Positions 36,204 to 45,357 of a stretch of 64,000 nucleotides of DNA are shown one piece after another; within the stretch, counting starts at the first letter, position 1, and every line of letters starts with the position of its first letter. The translations under genes and the position numbers were made by a program. The DNA comes from Microvirga rosea. Lineage in GTDB: Bacteria; Pseudomonadota; Alphaproteobacteria; Rhizobiales; Beijerinckiaceae. Where the stretch lies: NCBI RefSeq assembly GCF_020595095.1, contig NZ_JAJDOP010000002.1:372001-436000 (forward strand). Reading direction: 5' to 3'. Under the pieces are notes generated by a model. The model was not told the origin of the DNA and searched no databases. It saw only the letters and a program-made list of their open reading frames with translations.

Positions 36204-38099
36204 TCAGGCGGCCAATCCGAACGTCTTGCCCCAAATCCCAAGATTGACGATGCGCCAGATCGTGAAGTCAACGGGACGTGTGCCGTCCAGCATTTCACGC
36301 GCCAGACGGCGTGTTTCAGTAGCGTCAAAGAGCGGACCGAAACGGGACAATGTCTCCTCGACACCCGCGAGCATGGCTTCGCGCAGAGGTCCGCGGTACC
36401 AGGTCTGTTCGGGAGCTGCGAAGCCGATCTTGTCGCGTCGCTTGGCAATCTGCGGTGGCAGAACGTCTCCAAGTGCCCTGCGCATGACGCGTTTGGTTTC
36501 CCCGCCCTTGATCTTGTGTTGATCACCGATACCTATGCAGAACTCGACGAGGCGATGATCGAGGAACGGCACCCTCGCCTCGATCGAATGGGCCATCGAA
36601 TTCCGGTCCTCCCAATGTAGAAGCATCGGAAGATTAGACGTCATACTGGCCAGACAGAGCGAGCCGATCGAGTTTACCTGAGGTAGACCTTCGCGTGCAA
36701 CGAGCGCATCGAAGGGGCTGATCCGGCGTAGTTCGGATCCCCAGACGTCAGAACCGAGCCAGTCAATGGTCGGCGGAGCACTGGCGGGCTTCGCGCGCGC
36801 CCGGAGCAGACGCGCTGCGTTGCGTGGCCAGTCGAGCAGCTTGATCTGGTCTGCGAATCCAACGCCGTTGTAGATCCGTCTCTCGATCATTCCCCGGAGC
36901 AGTTCCCCATAACGCCCTTCGCGCGCCAGTCCCCGGAAATGGTAGAAGAAGCTTCCGTGATAACCTCCGAGAATCTCGTCGGCTCCCTGGCCGTCTAGCA
37001 TCACCTTGATGCCTTGCGAATGCGCTTCTTGGAAAACGCACCATTGCGCGAAGATGCTGCTTGAACCGTAGGGCTCGTCCTGATGCCAGGTGATCTTCGC
37101 GGCTGCGTCGAGCACATCTGCATAGTTGGGGAAGGTCTTGTGTGAGATCGCGTTCGTGGCCCGTACGACTGTATCAATGAAAGGCCGCTCATCCACCGCT
37201 CGATCATCAAAGCAAGCGCTTACAGTGTTGAGGCGGACATCCGTTCCGGCAAGCTCACGATCGATCTGCGCAACGATCGCCGAGCTGTCGAGGCCTCCCG
37301 ACAGACAGGAGCCAATTTTCACATCGGAGCGCAGGTGTATCTGAACCGCGGACTCGAACAGCTCACGGAACCGCTGAGCCGCCTCGCCTTCAGACATCCT
37401 GAGCGATCCGGATTCGGGCAGCCGGTACCAGCGCCGGATCGGCAACGATTGACCAGGGCGCCAGGTTTGCAGATCCAGCGTGAGGCACTCGCCGGGCCGG
37501 ACATGGTCAACCCCTAGGAACATCGTATCCGACGCATGATCGGTCAGACCGGAGTAGAGGTAGTCGTACGTCCGTGCCAAGTTCAGGCGACGCTCCAGGC
37601 CTGGAAGCTCGAGCACCTGCTTGATCTCAGAACCGAAGCCCGCGATGTCGCGGCCATTGTGGAAATAGAGAGGCTTGATACCGAACCGGTCACGCGCAGC
37701 GAACAGGATTTTGTCGCGGGCATCCCAGATCGCGAAAGCGAACATTCCCAGGAAGCGGTTCAGACACTCTTCGCCCCACTGAATGTATGCCTGAAGCAGC
37801 ACTTCACTGTCGGAATGGCTATGAAAGCGAACGCCATTGGATTCGAGTTCCGCCTTGATCTCGACGTAGTTGTAGATCTCGCCATTGAAGATCAGATGAT
37901 AACGGCCCGTAGCATCGGCCATCGGCTGCAGTCCGGCATCCGAAACATCGATGATCGAAAGGCGCCGATGCCCCAGCGCGACGGGTCCTGCCGGACTTTC
38001 AAACACTTGCCAGCCGCGTCCATCCGGGCCGCGGTGGGCAACCACGTCGATGAATTTGGGATCAGGCGCACCGCCGATTGAAAACCAGATTCCGCACAT
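36204..38099 (-). CDS. Asparagine synthase (glutamine-hydrolysing)-type amidotransferase 1
   Basis: A 631-residue two-domain protein. The N-terminal glutaminase domain begins MCGIWFSIGG with the catalytic Cys2 and contains HRGPDGRGW and NGEIYNY. The synthetase domain has the PP-loop SGGLDSSAI. In polysaccharide clusters such proteins usually amidate uronic acids or other carboxyl groups of sugars rather than make free asparagine (WbpS-like role). The gene follows a GT4 gene with a 5-bp gap and is the last of the minus-strand cluster. It resembles the amidotransferase at 52788-54689 more than the one at 50751-52688. Confidence 0.88.
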   Translation of the reverse strand: MCGIWFSIGGAPDPKFIDVVAHRGPDGRGWQVFESPAGPVALGHRRLSIIDVSDAGLQPMADATGRYHLIFNGEIYNYVEIKAELESNGVRFHSHSDSEVLLQAYIQWGEECLNRFLGMFAFAIWDARDKILFAARDRFGIKPLYFHNGRDIAGFGSEIKQVLELPGLERRLNLARTYDYLYSGLTDHASDTMFLGVDHVRPGECLTLDLQTWRPGQSLPIRRWYRLPESGSLRMSEGEAAQRFRELFESAVQIHLRSDVKIGSCLSGGLDSSAIVAQIDRELAGTDVRLNTVSACFDDRAVDERPFIDTVVRATNAISHKTFPNYADVLDAAAKITWHQDEPYGSSSIFAQWCVFQEAHSQGIKVMLDGQGADEILGGYHGSFFYHFRGLAREGRYGELLRGMIERRIYNGVGFADQIKLLDWPRNAARLLRARAKPASAPPTIDWLGSDVWGSELRRISPFDALVAREGLPQVNSIGSLCLASMTSNLPMLLHWEDRNSMAHSIEARVPFLDHRLVEFCIGIGDQHKIKGGETKRVMRRALGDVLPPQIAKRRDKIGFAAPEQTWYRGPLREAMLAGVEETLSRFGPLFDATETRRLAREMLDGTRPVDFTIWRIVNLGIWGKTFGLAA

Positions 38100-38104
38100 T
38101 AGTA

Positions 38105-39688
38105 CTATCCGACCAATTTCAGAGTTTCGTTACAGGCGCGCACCAGCTTCATGCGCTCGGCCTGCCAGCACAGTTCTTCAGAGGCGGCGATTGAATTCCG
38201 CTTGTAGGAGTCAATCGTGTCTCGATCGAGGGCGTTTACGACTGCCGCGATGTCCTGCGGACCAGTCGTCGGCATGAGAACGCCCAAATTGTAGCGGTCG
38301 ACGAGTTCAGCCATGTCCGGACAGCTCGTTACACAGAGTGCGAGGCCAGAATTGACGTACTCGAAGAACTTGTTGGGAAGAGCGAACTTGTTGTGTGGGG
38401 AATTGTCAGGGAGCGCGAAGAAGCCAACGTCGAACTCCTTGGCGGCCCTGACAAGCTCGATCATGGGCACGGGCGGAGCAATCGTGACCCTATCGTTGAC
38501 CCCCATCTTGCGGATCAACTTGCGGAGCGAAGCCACGTAGGCAGGGTTGCCCGGACCGCGGATCGTGAGATGGAACTCGGGTCTCCAGAACGGTATGCTT
38601 TCTATCGCAGCCTCCAGTCCCCGTTCTGGCGAAAGGATGCCGTGATAGAGAACCCGAACGACGTCGCCAGTGGGCCGGAACGTCGGATCTTGCCGCAAGG
38701 GCATGTTCCTGAGAACCTCGCAGGGAGGGTTCAGAGCATAGAGTTCGTTGAGGGCCTTTGCGATTCCGGGCGATACGGAGAACCGTCTCTTCGAACCACG
38801 GATAAATTTCTCTTCCACTGCCTTGGCGATCGGCTTCGTGAAGGCAACCCAATGGGGGTTATTCGGGTATTCCTCGGTGGCGAACTCGTGGCTGTCGTAG
38901 AAATAGGTTCCGCCCTTCTCCTCGACAATACGAGCGATGATCGGCAGGGTCGACCAGTCGTTCGCTACCCAAAGGTCCGCATCGACCTGACGTGCCTTCT
39001 CATACATCTCCTGCATGCTCGGCCACGACCAGTAGATCTTCAAGGCATGCTCTCGGTCAACATGGGCTCTGAGCAGCCTTATGTAAGGGATGAATTCGCG
39101 CCAGGTTCGCACATTCGGGAGGATTCTGCTCACACCCGCCGCACGCAGGGACGACATCTGCAAGATGTCGGCCGCCGTCGTCGCCCTGCGCATCGCAGCC
39201 CGCGCAAAACGTCCAGTCGTTGTTCCAGGTGCGACCGATCCCTTGACGGCCCCTTTGAAGGCACCTGCGGTAGAGCGTGCCTTGCGCACAGGAGGGCCGA
39301 CAACGCGGCCAACAACCCACCGTGACCGCCAGTACGCGAATTTTGCGACCCGCCTCGCGAGATGCTGTCGCGAGGGGGAGAGCGGTCGTGGAATCTCAAC
39401 CGCCTCCTCGCTGATGACTTCGGGGAGCTGGGTTCCGGCCAGATCGATTTCGTCTGCGCCTGATGCCGCTTCCTCGACACGGTCGATGACCGCCCATGCT
39501 GGAGGATGCGACTTTGCTCCCGGCAGCCCAACTGCGACGACGCTCCATCCCTCCTCATGCAGCGCATCGCCGTGCCGACGTACGCGCGCGTCATCCGCGA
39601 TCGGCGAGAACGAAACGAAGCAAACGGTGGGCTTCTTATCCGCGACTGGAGATGCTGACATTATTCTCTCATTCTGCGTGGCAGACAT
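38105..39688 (-). CDS. Glycosyltransferase family 4 (large variant)
   Basis: A 527-residue GT4-type protein. It starts with the block SFSPIADDARVRRHGDALHEEGW shared (in pattern) with the transferase at 54693-56003. It differs by an insertion of roughly 80-100 basic residues (about 100-185) before the donor domain. The donor domain shows LYHGILSPERGLEAAI and FALPNKFFEYVNSGLALC. Three starts are possible (39742, 39688, 39661); 39688 avoids overlap with the preceding gene. It is paired with the downstream amidotransferase gene. Sugar specificity unknown. Confidence 0.8.
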   Translation of the reverse strand: MSATQNERIMSASPVADKKPTVCFVSFSPIADDARVRRHGDALHEEGWSVVAVGLPGAKSHPPAWAVIDRVEEAASGADEIDLAGTQLPEVISEEAVEIPRPLSPSRQHLARRVAKFAYWRSRWVVGRVVGPPVRKARSTAGAFKGAVKGSVAPGTTTGRFARAAMRRATTAADILQMSSLRAAGVSRILPNVRTWREFIPYIRLLRAHVDREHALKIYWSWPSMQEMYEKARQVDADLWVANDWSTLPIIARIVEEKGGTYFYDSHEFATEEYPNNPHWVAFTKPIAKAVEEKFIRGSKRRFSVSPGIAKALNELYALNPPCEVLRNMPLRQDPTFRPTGDVVRVLYHGILSPERGLEAAIESIPFWRPEFHLTIRGPGNPAYVASLRKLIRKMGVNDRVTIAPPVPMIELVRAAKEFDVGFFALPDNSPHNKFALPNKFFEYVNSGLALCVTSCPDMAELVDRYNLGVLMPTTGPQDIAAVVNALDRDTIDSYKRNSIAASEELCWQAERMKLVRACNETLKLVG

Positions 39689-39713
39689 GGCCCCGCAGGG
39701 CACCTCGGAAAGA

Positions 39714-41000
39714 TCAGTGTTCGGTACTGGGGGATTGTGCATTCAGCTTCGCCGTCCGGTCCCGCCACCAATTCTCGATCTGCTTGAGCGAAGCACCCCA
39801 CGCTCCCTTCTCTATGCAGTAGGCCGTGCACTCCCGATAGAGGCTGTATGTTGCCGGGTTCGCAAGATTTTCCGGATGGAAGAGAAGCGATGCGCAACCA
39901 CCCGTCTCGATGATGCGATCAATTAGATCGAATGCAATCTGCTTGGCCCGGGGCAAATCGAGTTCGAGAGCCATCGTCGAGAAGACCGATCCGTCCATGA
40001 GGACCATTGGAAGCTCGACGAGATCCAGCTGCTCGTCGGTCCCCACGTCATAAAAGAAATAGGGCTTCGACGTTCCTGCCCGGAAGCCGATATTCCGGTT
40101 GTAGCCGAGAGTGGAATCGGCAGTTATTCCGGCCTGAAACTGAATACGGGGCGTGACACGCGCATCCCAATGCAGCCAATGCTGGCGCGTGGTTGTGATA
40201 CTCAAGCCGGTCTCGTCCTCGATCAGGTGCTTTTCGTGCAGGAAATTTTCCAGGCTCAGCGCCGTGTGATAGCCACCATGCAGGCCGACATCGAAGCCTT
40301 CAGCGGCGAGCTCCAGCATGATGTCCCGCGCGGTCATGACACGCCCCAGATAGGTATACTGGTCATCGGCCGTGTAGAGGCAGTCGTAGGGGCTGTCCAC
40401 CTTGGGTGGCCAGATCGGGAAGAAGTAGGACCCCTTGATTCCGAAATCTTTCTCAATCTGGATCGATCGATCCATAGATTCCACCGCCGAGGAGGGACGC
40501 TCTGAGGGACGCAGGCTCTCTAAGCGTGAGCTCTCCGACTCGAAGGCCGCCAGGAAGGACCGATCGGCGCCTGTGAGCACCGACTTTGCCAGCAATTCTC
40601 GCCGTTTCAGCCGATGGAGCTGCAAGGCGGAGTACTGAGTGCTGATCGCGTCCACATCATGCGACAGGCACAAGGCGAACTTATGCCCGTTGGGCCAGAG
40701 CGGTTCGGTCTGCACCTTGGGCGGCAATGTAGCGCGGATGCTGTTCACCCATTCGTCCACCTCCGGGATCCACAGGGTGCGCCGGCGCGTATTGTCCGCC
40801 AGACCATGTTCGAAGTTGCCCCACTGGTCTCTGGAATCGATCTCCCACTCCTCGCAACGCAAAAAGAGGCGTGCGAGATTGTCCGGCATCTCGGGGACGT
40901 GCAAGGCATCGTCCTTGCGCACACCCAGCCATTGACGGACCGTCTCTCGAACATGGCTGCGGGCAGCCTCTGTAATTGGACGTTGCTCTTGAAAGGACAT
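39714..41000 (-). CDS. Polysaccharide deacetylase-like protein
   Basis: A 428-residue protein. The central motif KFALCLSHDVDAI matches the HDxD metal-binding strand of NodB-like deacetylases, and GFDVGLHGGYHTALSLENF supplies the H-x-G-x-H-type second metal motif. The last part contains SLLFHPENL. The start is taken at the ATG at 41000, which lies 50 bp after the previous gene; the open frame to 41165 would overlap it. Proteins of this kind occur in polysaccharide clusters and may deacetylate N-acetyl sugars. Cellular location cannot be read, since no signal peptide is seen. Confidence 0.78.
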   Translation of the reverse strand: MSFQEQRPITEAARSHVRETVRQWLGVRKDDALHVPEMPDNLARLFLRCEEWEIDSRDQWGNFEHGLADNTRRRTLWIPEVDEWVNSIRATLPPKVQTEPLWPNGHKFALCLSHDVDAISTQYSALQLHRLKRRELLAKSVLTGADRSFLAAFESESSRLESLRPSERPSSAVESMDRSIQIEKDFGIKGSYFFPIWPPKVDSPYDCLYTADDQYTYLGRVMTARDIMLELAAEGFDVGLHGGYHTALSLENFLHEKHLIEDETGLSITTTRQHWLHWDARVTPRIQFQAGITADSTLGYNRNIGFRAGTSKPYFFYDVGTDEQLDLVELPMVLMDGSVFSTMALELDLPRAKQIAFDLIDRIIETGGCASLLFHPENLANPATYSLYRECTAYCIEKGAWGASLKQIENWWRDRTAKLNAQSPSTEH

Positions 41001-41050
41001 TTGGAAGTCTACCGCCAGAAGCGGCCCCCGAATCTTCGCATTAGATGATT

Positions 41051-41935
41051 TCAGCCAATTCGGAGAGCACGGAAACGGTTCTTCACCTTGCGTACCCCCT
41101 CCTTCGCCCAATAAGCGGGCCAGTCCTTCTTGTTGTAGTTCCAAATTCCGCGGCATCCGAAGCACTCCGGTCGGTCACACAGGGCCGCGGTCACATCCTT
41201 CTCAAGCTTCGCGCGCTCCAGGGCGTATGCCGCTTTGGCGTCGATACCAATTGAATAGGCTTGGCCGATCATTGCGGTTCGCAGGAGCCCTTCTCTGACA
41301 TAGTCGGCGTAGAACTTGGAAAATCCCATGCTGCAGCCCGGCTCGTCCAGTCGAGCAAACCACTCGACTTTGCCGTCCTGCTCGAAATAGGTCCCGAACA
41401 GACCCTGTCGGATTGTCTGGGTGGAAAGGCCGAGGTGCTCCTGAGCGAGGTGGACCGTGCTGAAGCCAGGGCTCGATTCAACGCATCCCACCAGGATCAT
41501 CTTGCCGTTGCGCTCCAAAAGTTTGTTCATAGGATGGAAGCAAGGCTTGGTGTGGTCATGATCCGCAAGCATGTCCTGCGCATGGCGACCGATCGCTACA
41601 AAGCCGTTGGTCGGGTGCTGGCTGCGGACGGCCCCGGGCCAACTGGCCATCGCAGCTGCGAGCCCTCCGGTCGCGCTTGGGGTCGCCGGAGTCCAGACAT
41701 GGTCGGGATTCCGGGCCCAGGACGGATAGGCCGGCGTAAAGGCCAGGCCGAGGGCCGTGCCCTCCGGGCCGAGCAGTTCCAGCAGCCCCTCAATCAGCAG
41801 TGTCGCAGCCCTGCCCTCCGTTGGCCCCATGGCTTTGACAGCCGCGCGAACAAGCACGCTGTCACCCTGTGCGAGTCCGAGCGTCTCCAGGCCTTCAATC
41901 AGCATTTTCCGGTCTAATAGTTGGGTCATAGCCAT
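41051..41935 (-). CDS. AAC(3)-fold N-acetyltransferase, probably glycan-modifying
   Basis: A 294-residue protein of the aminoglycoside 3-N-acetyltransferase fold (Antibiotic_NAT). Family blocks are LGLAQGDSVLVRAAVKAMG, FTPAYPSW, SQHPTNGFVAIGRHA and GKMILVGCVES. The C-terminal 60 residues carry four or more cysteines (CDRPECFGCRGIW), which may bind a metal and are not part of classical resistance enzymes. Given its place inside a polysaccharide operon, acylation of an amino sugar is a better guess than drug resistance. Start ATG 41935, with 41929 as an alternative. Confidence 0.8.
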   Translation of the reverse strand: MAMTQLLDRKMLIEGLETLGLAQGDSVLVRAAVKAMGPTEGRAATLLIEGLLELLGPEGTALGLAFTPAYPSWARNPDHVWTPATPSATGGLAAAMASWPGAVRSQHPTNGFVAIGRHAQDMLADHDHTKPCFHPMNKLLERNGKMILVGCVESSPGFSTVHLAQEHLGLSTQTIRQGLFGTYFEQDGKVEWFARLDEPGCSMGFSKFYADYVREGLLRTAMIGQAYSIGIDAKAAYALERAKLEKDVTAALCDRPECFGCRGIWNYNKKDWPAYWAKEGVRKVKNRFRALRIG

Positions 41936-41984
41936 GCACACATTTGCTCAAAAAGTCATAAAATTAACCCTTCGAAGAAGCAAG

Positions 41985-43517
41985 CTACGGCGATCGTTTA
42001 AGCCGTCGCAACAACTCCCCTTTGAGAATCTCCTGCAACCGCGAAACCAGAGCTATCGGACGCGTATACAAAACCTCGTATTTCGCACTCAAAGAAACAT
42101 AGTTATCTTTCAACTCGTTGAGATCTTTTTCCAAATCCTCGATATGCTTGGAGGTGACTTCCTTAAAGGCGCGATATTCGGAAGAAGTCTCTTGGTATCC
42201 ACGATTAAGACGCTCCCACCGGTCCCCGAGAACTTCGACCGCTTCTGAGAATCGGGATACGTCGATGGGCGCATCGGCCACGGCGGCCAGAGCTTGGGTC
42301 ATCCCCTGGATTAAGGCCTGCTTTTCACTCAAGCGGGACCAAATCTGCTGCTCCATCATGTGTTCAACGCTTACGTTGGCTCTCCCGGACGGAACTGCCT
42401 GCCCTGCGCCCCGCCCGATCGCCCCCAGAGCACGATCGACTAAGTCGGCCGCATGGCGGTAATGAAGAGAGGCGTCGCTGGTCACCAAAGCATAGCAGTT
42501 GTCGGCGATGCGCTGGGCCTCACTCAGGTCCTTCATGCGCGCCATGACCTCATCCAAGTTCGAGAAATCAGGCTCGATCGCGATGTAATGCTGGCTGGGC
42601 ATAAGAGGACCATATTCGCCGCGAACCAGAACTTGGCACGTGCGGGTCAGAGCGGCCTCAAGGCATCGCGGCGAAATCGCTGCCATCCAATGGCGTGTAG
42701 CCTCCTCTGGGACACAATGGGCATAGACCTCGTCGAACGAGGCTTGAGGATGTACAGCCACGAACCGGCCGACGCAATCGCCGATCTCTCCTGTCGCATC
42801 GAGGACACTCGAGCCGCTCGGGCTTCCGAGCACGAATTTGGACGACCCGAGAAATTCGAGCCACTGGCCGCCGAAGATGGTTGCTGACGGATCGGTGGAT
42901 ATGTCCGTTCGGAAGCCGGCCTCTCGGAATCTGGCACCGGTCCTATCCGCGACGAGGGTCTTGAGCTGCCCCAGACGCCCGAAATTCGCTGGCAATGGGC
43001 GGGCCCGGTAGACGACATCGGTATTGCGTTCGGCAAGGTTCGAGCCGAACCGCGCCCCGATTTCCAGATCGATGTCGTCAATAAAGCCCGTCAGGAATGG
43101 CTGTATGAGCGCGTTGGTACGCGTCCTTGGATAGAGCACGGCCTCAAAGTTCGCCAGCGGTGTGCACACGATATCAACGCCCCAGGAAGCGAGCCATTCG
43201 TCGAGGATCGCCTGATGGTCGTAGTCGTCCTGCGGGAAAGCGATCTTGGGCGCGCGATGCTTGGCGACCCAACCGTAGGCGTCTTGCATCTTGGCTAGAG
43301 CCGAACGCGGCCTTGCCCACCGCCATGCCAGCAGCGTCGGATCCAGAAAGATCACATCGTACTTGCCATCGATCAGGCTCGCGTCGATCGGCTCACCGAT
43401 CGAATGCAATATTGTTTCAGTGCCCGGCCGATACTTGGGATAGAAAAACGACTGGTTGATCGTCTGTCGCCGAAGCTTGGCCGCGGGCGGAAGATCGTGA
43501 ATGACGAGCAGTTTCAT
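41985..43517 (-). CDS. CgeB-like/glycosyltransferase-like protein with C-terminal coiled coil (paralogue 1)
   Basis: A 510-residue protein closely related to the next gene upstream. It begins MKLLVIHDLPPAAKLRRQT, with a Rossmann-like FYPKYRPGTE and FLDPTLLAWRW region and a conserved AFPQDDYDHQ segment. The central part (SGSSVLDATGEIG, then TCQVLVRGEYGP and YIAIEPDFSNLDEVM) is laid out like the C-terminal domain of CgeB/spore-maturation-type glycosyltransferases. The last 70 residues form a coiled coil ending in a basic tail. Start ATG 43517; an in-frame GTG lies at 43526. Exact activity unknown. Confidence 0.68.
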   Translation of the reverse strand: MKLLVIHDLPPAAKLRRQTINQSFFYPKYRPGTETILHSIGEPIDASLIDGKYDVIFLDPTLLAWRWARPRSALAKMQDAYGWVAKHRAPKIAFPQDDYDHQAILDEWLASWGVDIVCTPLANFEAVLYPRTRTNALIQPFLTGFIDDIDLEIGARFGSNLAERNTDVVYRARPLPANFGRLGQLKTLVADRTGARFREAGFRTDISTDPSATIFGGQWLEFLGSSKFVLGSPSGSSVLDATGEIGDCVGRFVAVHPQASFDEVYAHCVPEEATRHWMAAISPRCLEAALTRTCQVLVRGEYGPLMPSQHYIAIEPDFSNLDEVMARMKDLSEAQRIADNCYALVTSDASLHYRHAADLVDRALGAIGRGAGQAVPSGRANVSVEHMMEQQIWSRLSEKQALIQGMTQALAAVADAPIDVSRFSEAVEVLGDRWERLNRGYQETSSEYRAFKEVTSKHIEDLEKDLNELKDNYVSLSAKYEVLYTRPIALVSRLQEILKGELLRRLKRSP

Positions 43518-43746
43518 TAGGAGCACCCGCTGATCCGGTCACCGGCTCCGGCGTCTTCGACCCAGGAGCGAGCATGACTTGGCTGGCTTCGAACAAGGCA
43601 AACGAGCGACTCTATCCCCAAGCCGCGGCCGCACAACTCGCGTCGGCTTAGGCCATCCGGCATCGGGCCGCAACATCGAGGTCAGCAGTCCCACTGAATG
43701 TCATGGATGCCTCGGCCCGTCAGCTTCTCTTCTGGGTAGAGGCAAG
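43518..43746. other. 229-bp spacer between the two CgeB-like paralogues
   Basis: No supported gene, hairpin terminator or operator was seen. It is the longest gap inside the minus-strand cluster after 45289-45357 and 52689-52787 and may hold an internal promoter. Confidence 0.4.
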
Positions 43747-45288
43747 CTAGTTCGTTCTATTTATCCGCTTCAACAGCACACTTTTTGCAAGTTCCAGTAG
43801 ACGAGCGATCAAGACCCGCGGGCGTGTGTAAAGCGCCTCATACTCCGCGGAAAGCGCGTGGTATTTCTGCTCAAGGCTCTGGTGGGCCTGTCTCAAGTTT
43901 GTGCCCTCGCGAATGATGGAATCGACTTGCGACGACAGAGTCTGGTAACGAACGCTCGCCTCATCGAAAGCGCGATAGAGACGCCGCCAGCGGTCTTCGA
44001 CCACATAAGTCAGCTCTGAAAAGCGCGCCACTGTGATAGGACCGCCCGTGACAGCGCCCAATTGTTCGGCCATGCCAGCAATGGCCTCATGCTTGTCACT
44101 GAGCCTTGCGGCGAGCTGACGCTCCATGAGCAGCTCGCAATCGATGTCGGAATTCCTTTGGATCGCCGGCTTGCCCTGAGCGATGCGTATCCGGTTGATG
44201 ACGTCATCCACCCGATCGGCTGTGTGCCGATAATGCAGGTCCTTGCTCGTCGTCATCAGGTCGTAGCATCGGTCGGCGATGCGCTGCGCCTCCGCGATAT
44301 CGCGCATTTGTTCCATGACCGCGTCGAGGTTCGAGAAATCTGGCTCGATCGGGATGTAGTGTTTTTCGGCCTCCATGGGGCCGTACTCGCCGCGTACGAG
44401 CACTTGGCAAGTGCGCGTCAATCCCGCCTCCATGACACGCGGGGAGATCGCGGCCATCCAGTGGAGGGCTGCGCTGTCTGGCACGCAAGCACGGTAGACC
44501 TCGTCGAAATCGGCCTGGGGGTGGTCTGCAATGTATCGATCGATCCGCTGACCGATCTCACCGACGGGGTCCAGGACGCTGGACCCGCTCGGGCTTCCGA
44601 GGACGAAGCGTGAACTGCCGAGAAAATCGAGCCACCGATCGCCGAAGATCGTTTTCTCCGGATCTGTCGAGATGTCGATTTTGAAACCGGCATCCAGGAG
44701 CTTCGGAGCGAAGACCTCGGCCACCAGGGACTTTAGTCGGCCGAGACAGCCGAACTTGGCGGGTAGCAAGCGCGCCCGATAGACGACATCCATGCTGCGC
44801 TGTGCAAGTGGGATATTGAATTTCTCGCTTTGCCGGATGTCCGCATCATCGACGAAACCCGTCTGAAAGGGCTCGATCAGGGCCTTGCTCGCCATCTTCG
44901 GGAAAAGAACGTTCCCATGCGATGCGAGCGGTGTGAACACAGCGTCCACATTCCATTCCGAGAGCCAATCGTCGAGCACCTGATGATGATCGTAATCATC
45001 TTGCGGAAACGCCAGCTTCGGCGCTGAGGAAGTGGCCACCCAGCTGTATTTCTCGATGAAATCCTCGAACGTGATGTGGGTCCGCGTCCATCGCCAGCAC
45101 AGGAAGGAAACATCGAGGAAGATCGCGTCGTATTCCCCATTGACGATGCTGTCATTCAAGGGATCGCCGACACCATGCAGCGTCACTTCGGTATCGGGAC
45201 GATACTTGGGATAGAAGAGTGTCTGGTTGCCCAGAGCTCGTCGCAGGATCGCCGGACTTGGTAAATCGTGAAGGATCAGTACTCGCAT
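43747..45288 (-). CDS. CgeB-like/glycosyltransferase-like protein with C-terminal coiled coil (paralogue 2)
   Basis: A 513-residue paralogue of the preceding entry, matching over its full length: MRVLILHDLPSPAILRRAL, FYPKYRPDTE, AFPQDDYDHHQVLDDWL, GSPSGSSVLDPVGEIG, TCQVLVRGEYGPMEAEKHY and a coiled-coil tail ending in KRINRTN. The strongest conservation is in the central SGSSVLD and CQVLVRGEYGP blocks, consistent with a shared nucleotide-sugar site. Start ATG 45288. Two adjacent copies may add successive sugars or act as a heterodimer. Function is inferred only from fold-like pattern and context. Confidence 0.68.
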   Translation of the reverse strand: MRVLILHDLPSPAILRRALGNQTLFYPKYRPDTEVTLHGVGDPLNDSIVNGEYDAIFLDVSFLCWRWTRTHITFEDFIEKYSWVATSSAPKLAFPQDDYDHHQVLDDWLSEWNVDAVFTPLASHGNVLFPKMASKALIEPFQTGFVDDADIRQSEKFNIPLAQRSMDVVYRARLLPAKFGCLGRLKSLVAEVFAPKLLDAGFKIDISTDPEKTIFGDRWLDFLGSSRFVLGSPSGSSVLDPVGEIGQRIDRYIADHPQADFDEVYRACVPDSAALHWMAAISPRVMEAGLTRTCQVLVRGEYGPMEAEKHYIPIEPDFSNLDAVMEQMRDIAEAQRIADRCYDLMTTSKDLHYRHTADRVDDVINRIRIAQGKPAIQRNSDIDCELLMERQLAARLSDKHEAIAGMAEQLGAVTGGPITVARFSELTYVVEDRWRRLYRAFDEASVRYQTLSSQVDSIIREGTNLRQAHQSLEQKYHALSAEYEALYTRPRVLIARLLELAKSVLLKRINRTN

Positions 45289-45357
45289 GGAGCATCCCGT
45301 ATTGACATACTTCACATGCCATCAAAAAAGCATATGTTATATATTTTCAAGATGGTT

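Noticed and set aside
41051..41935. Aminoglycoside resistance gene
   Set aside because: The fold fits, but genomic context and the extra cysteine-rich tail argue for a glycan acyltransferase; no other resistance gene is nearby.
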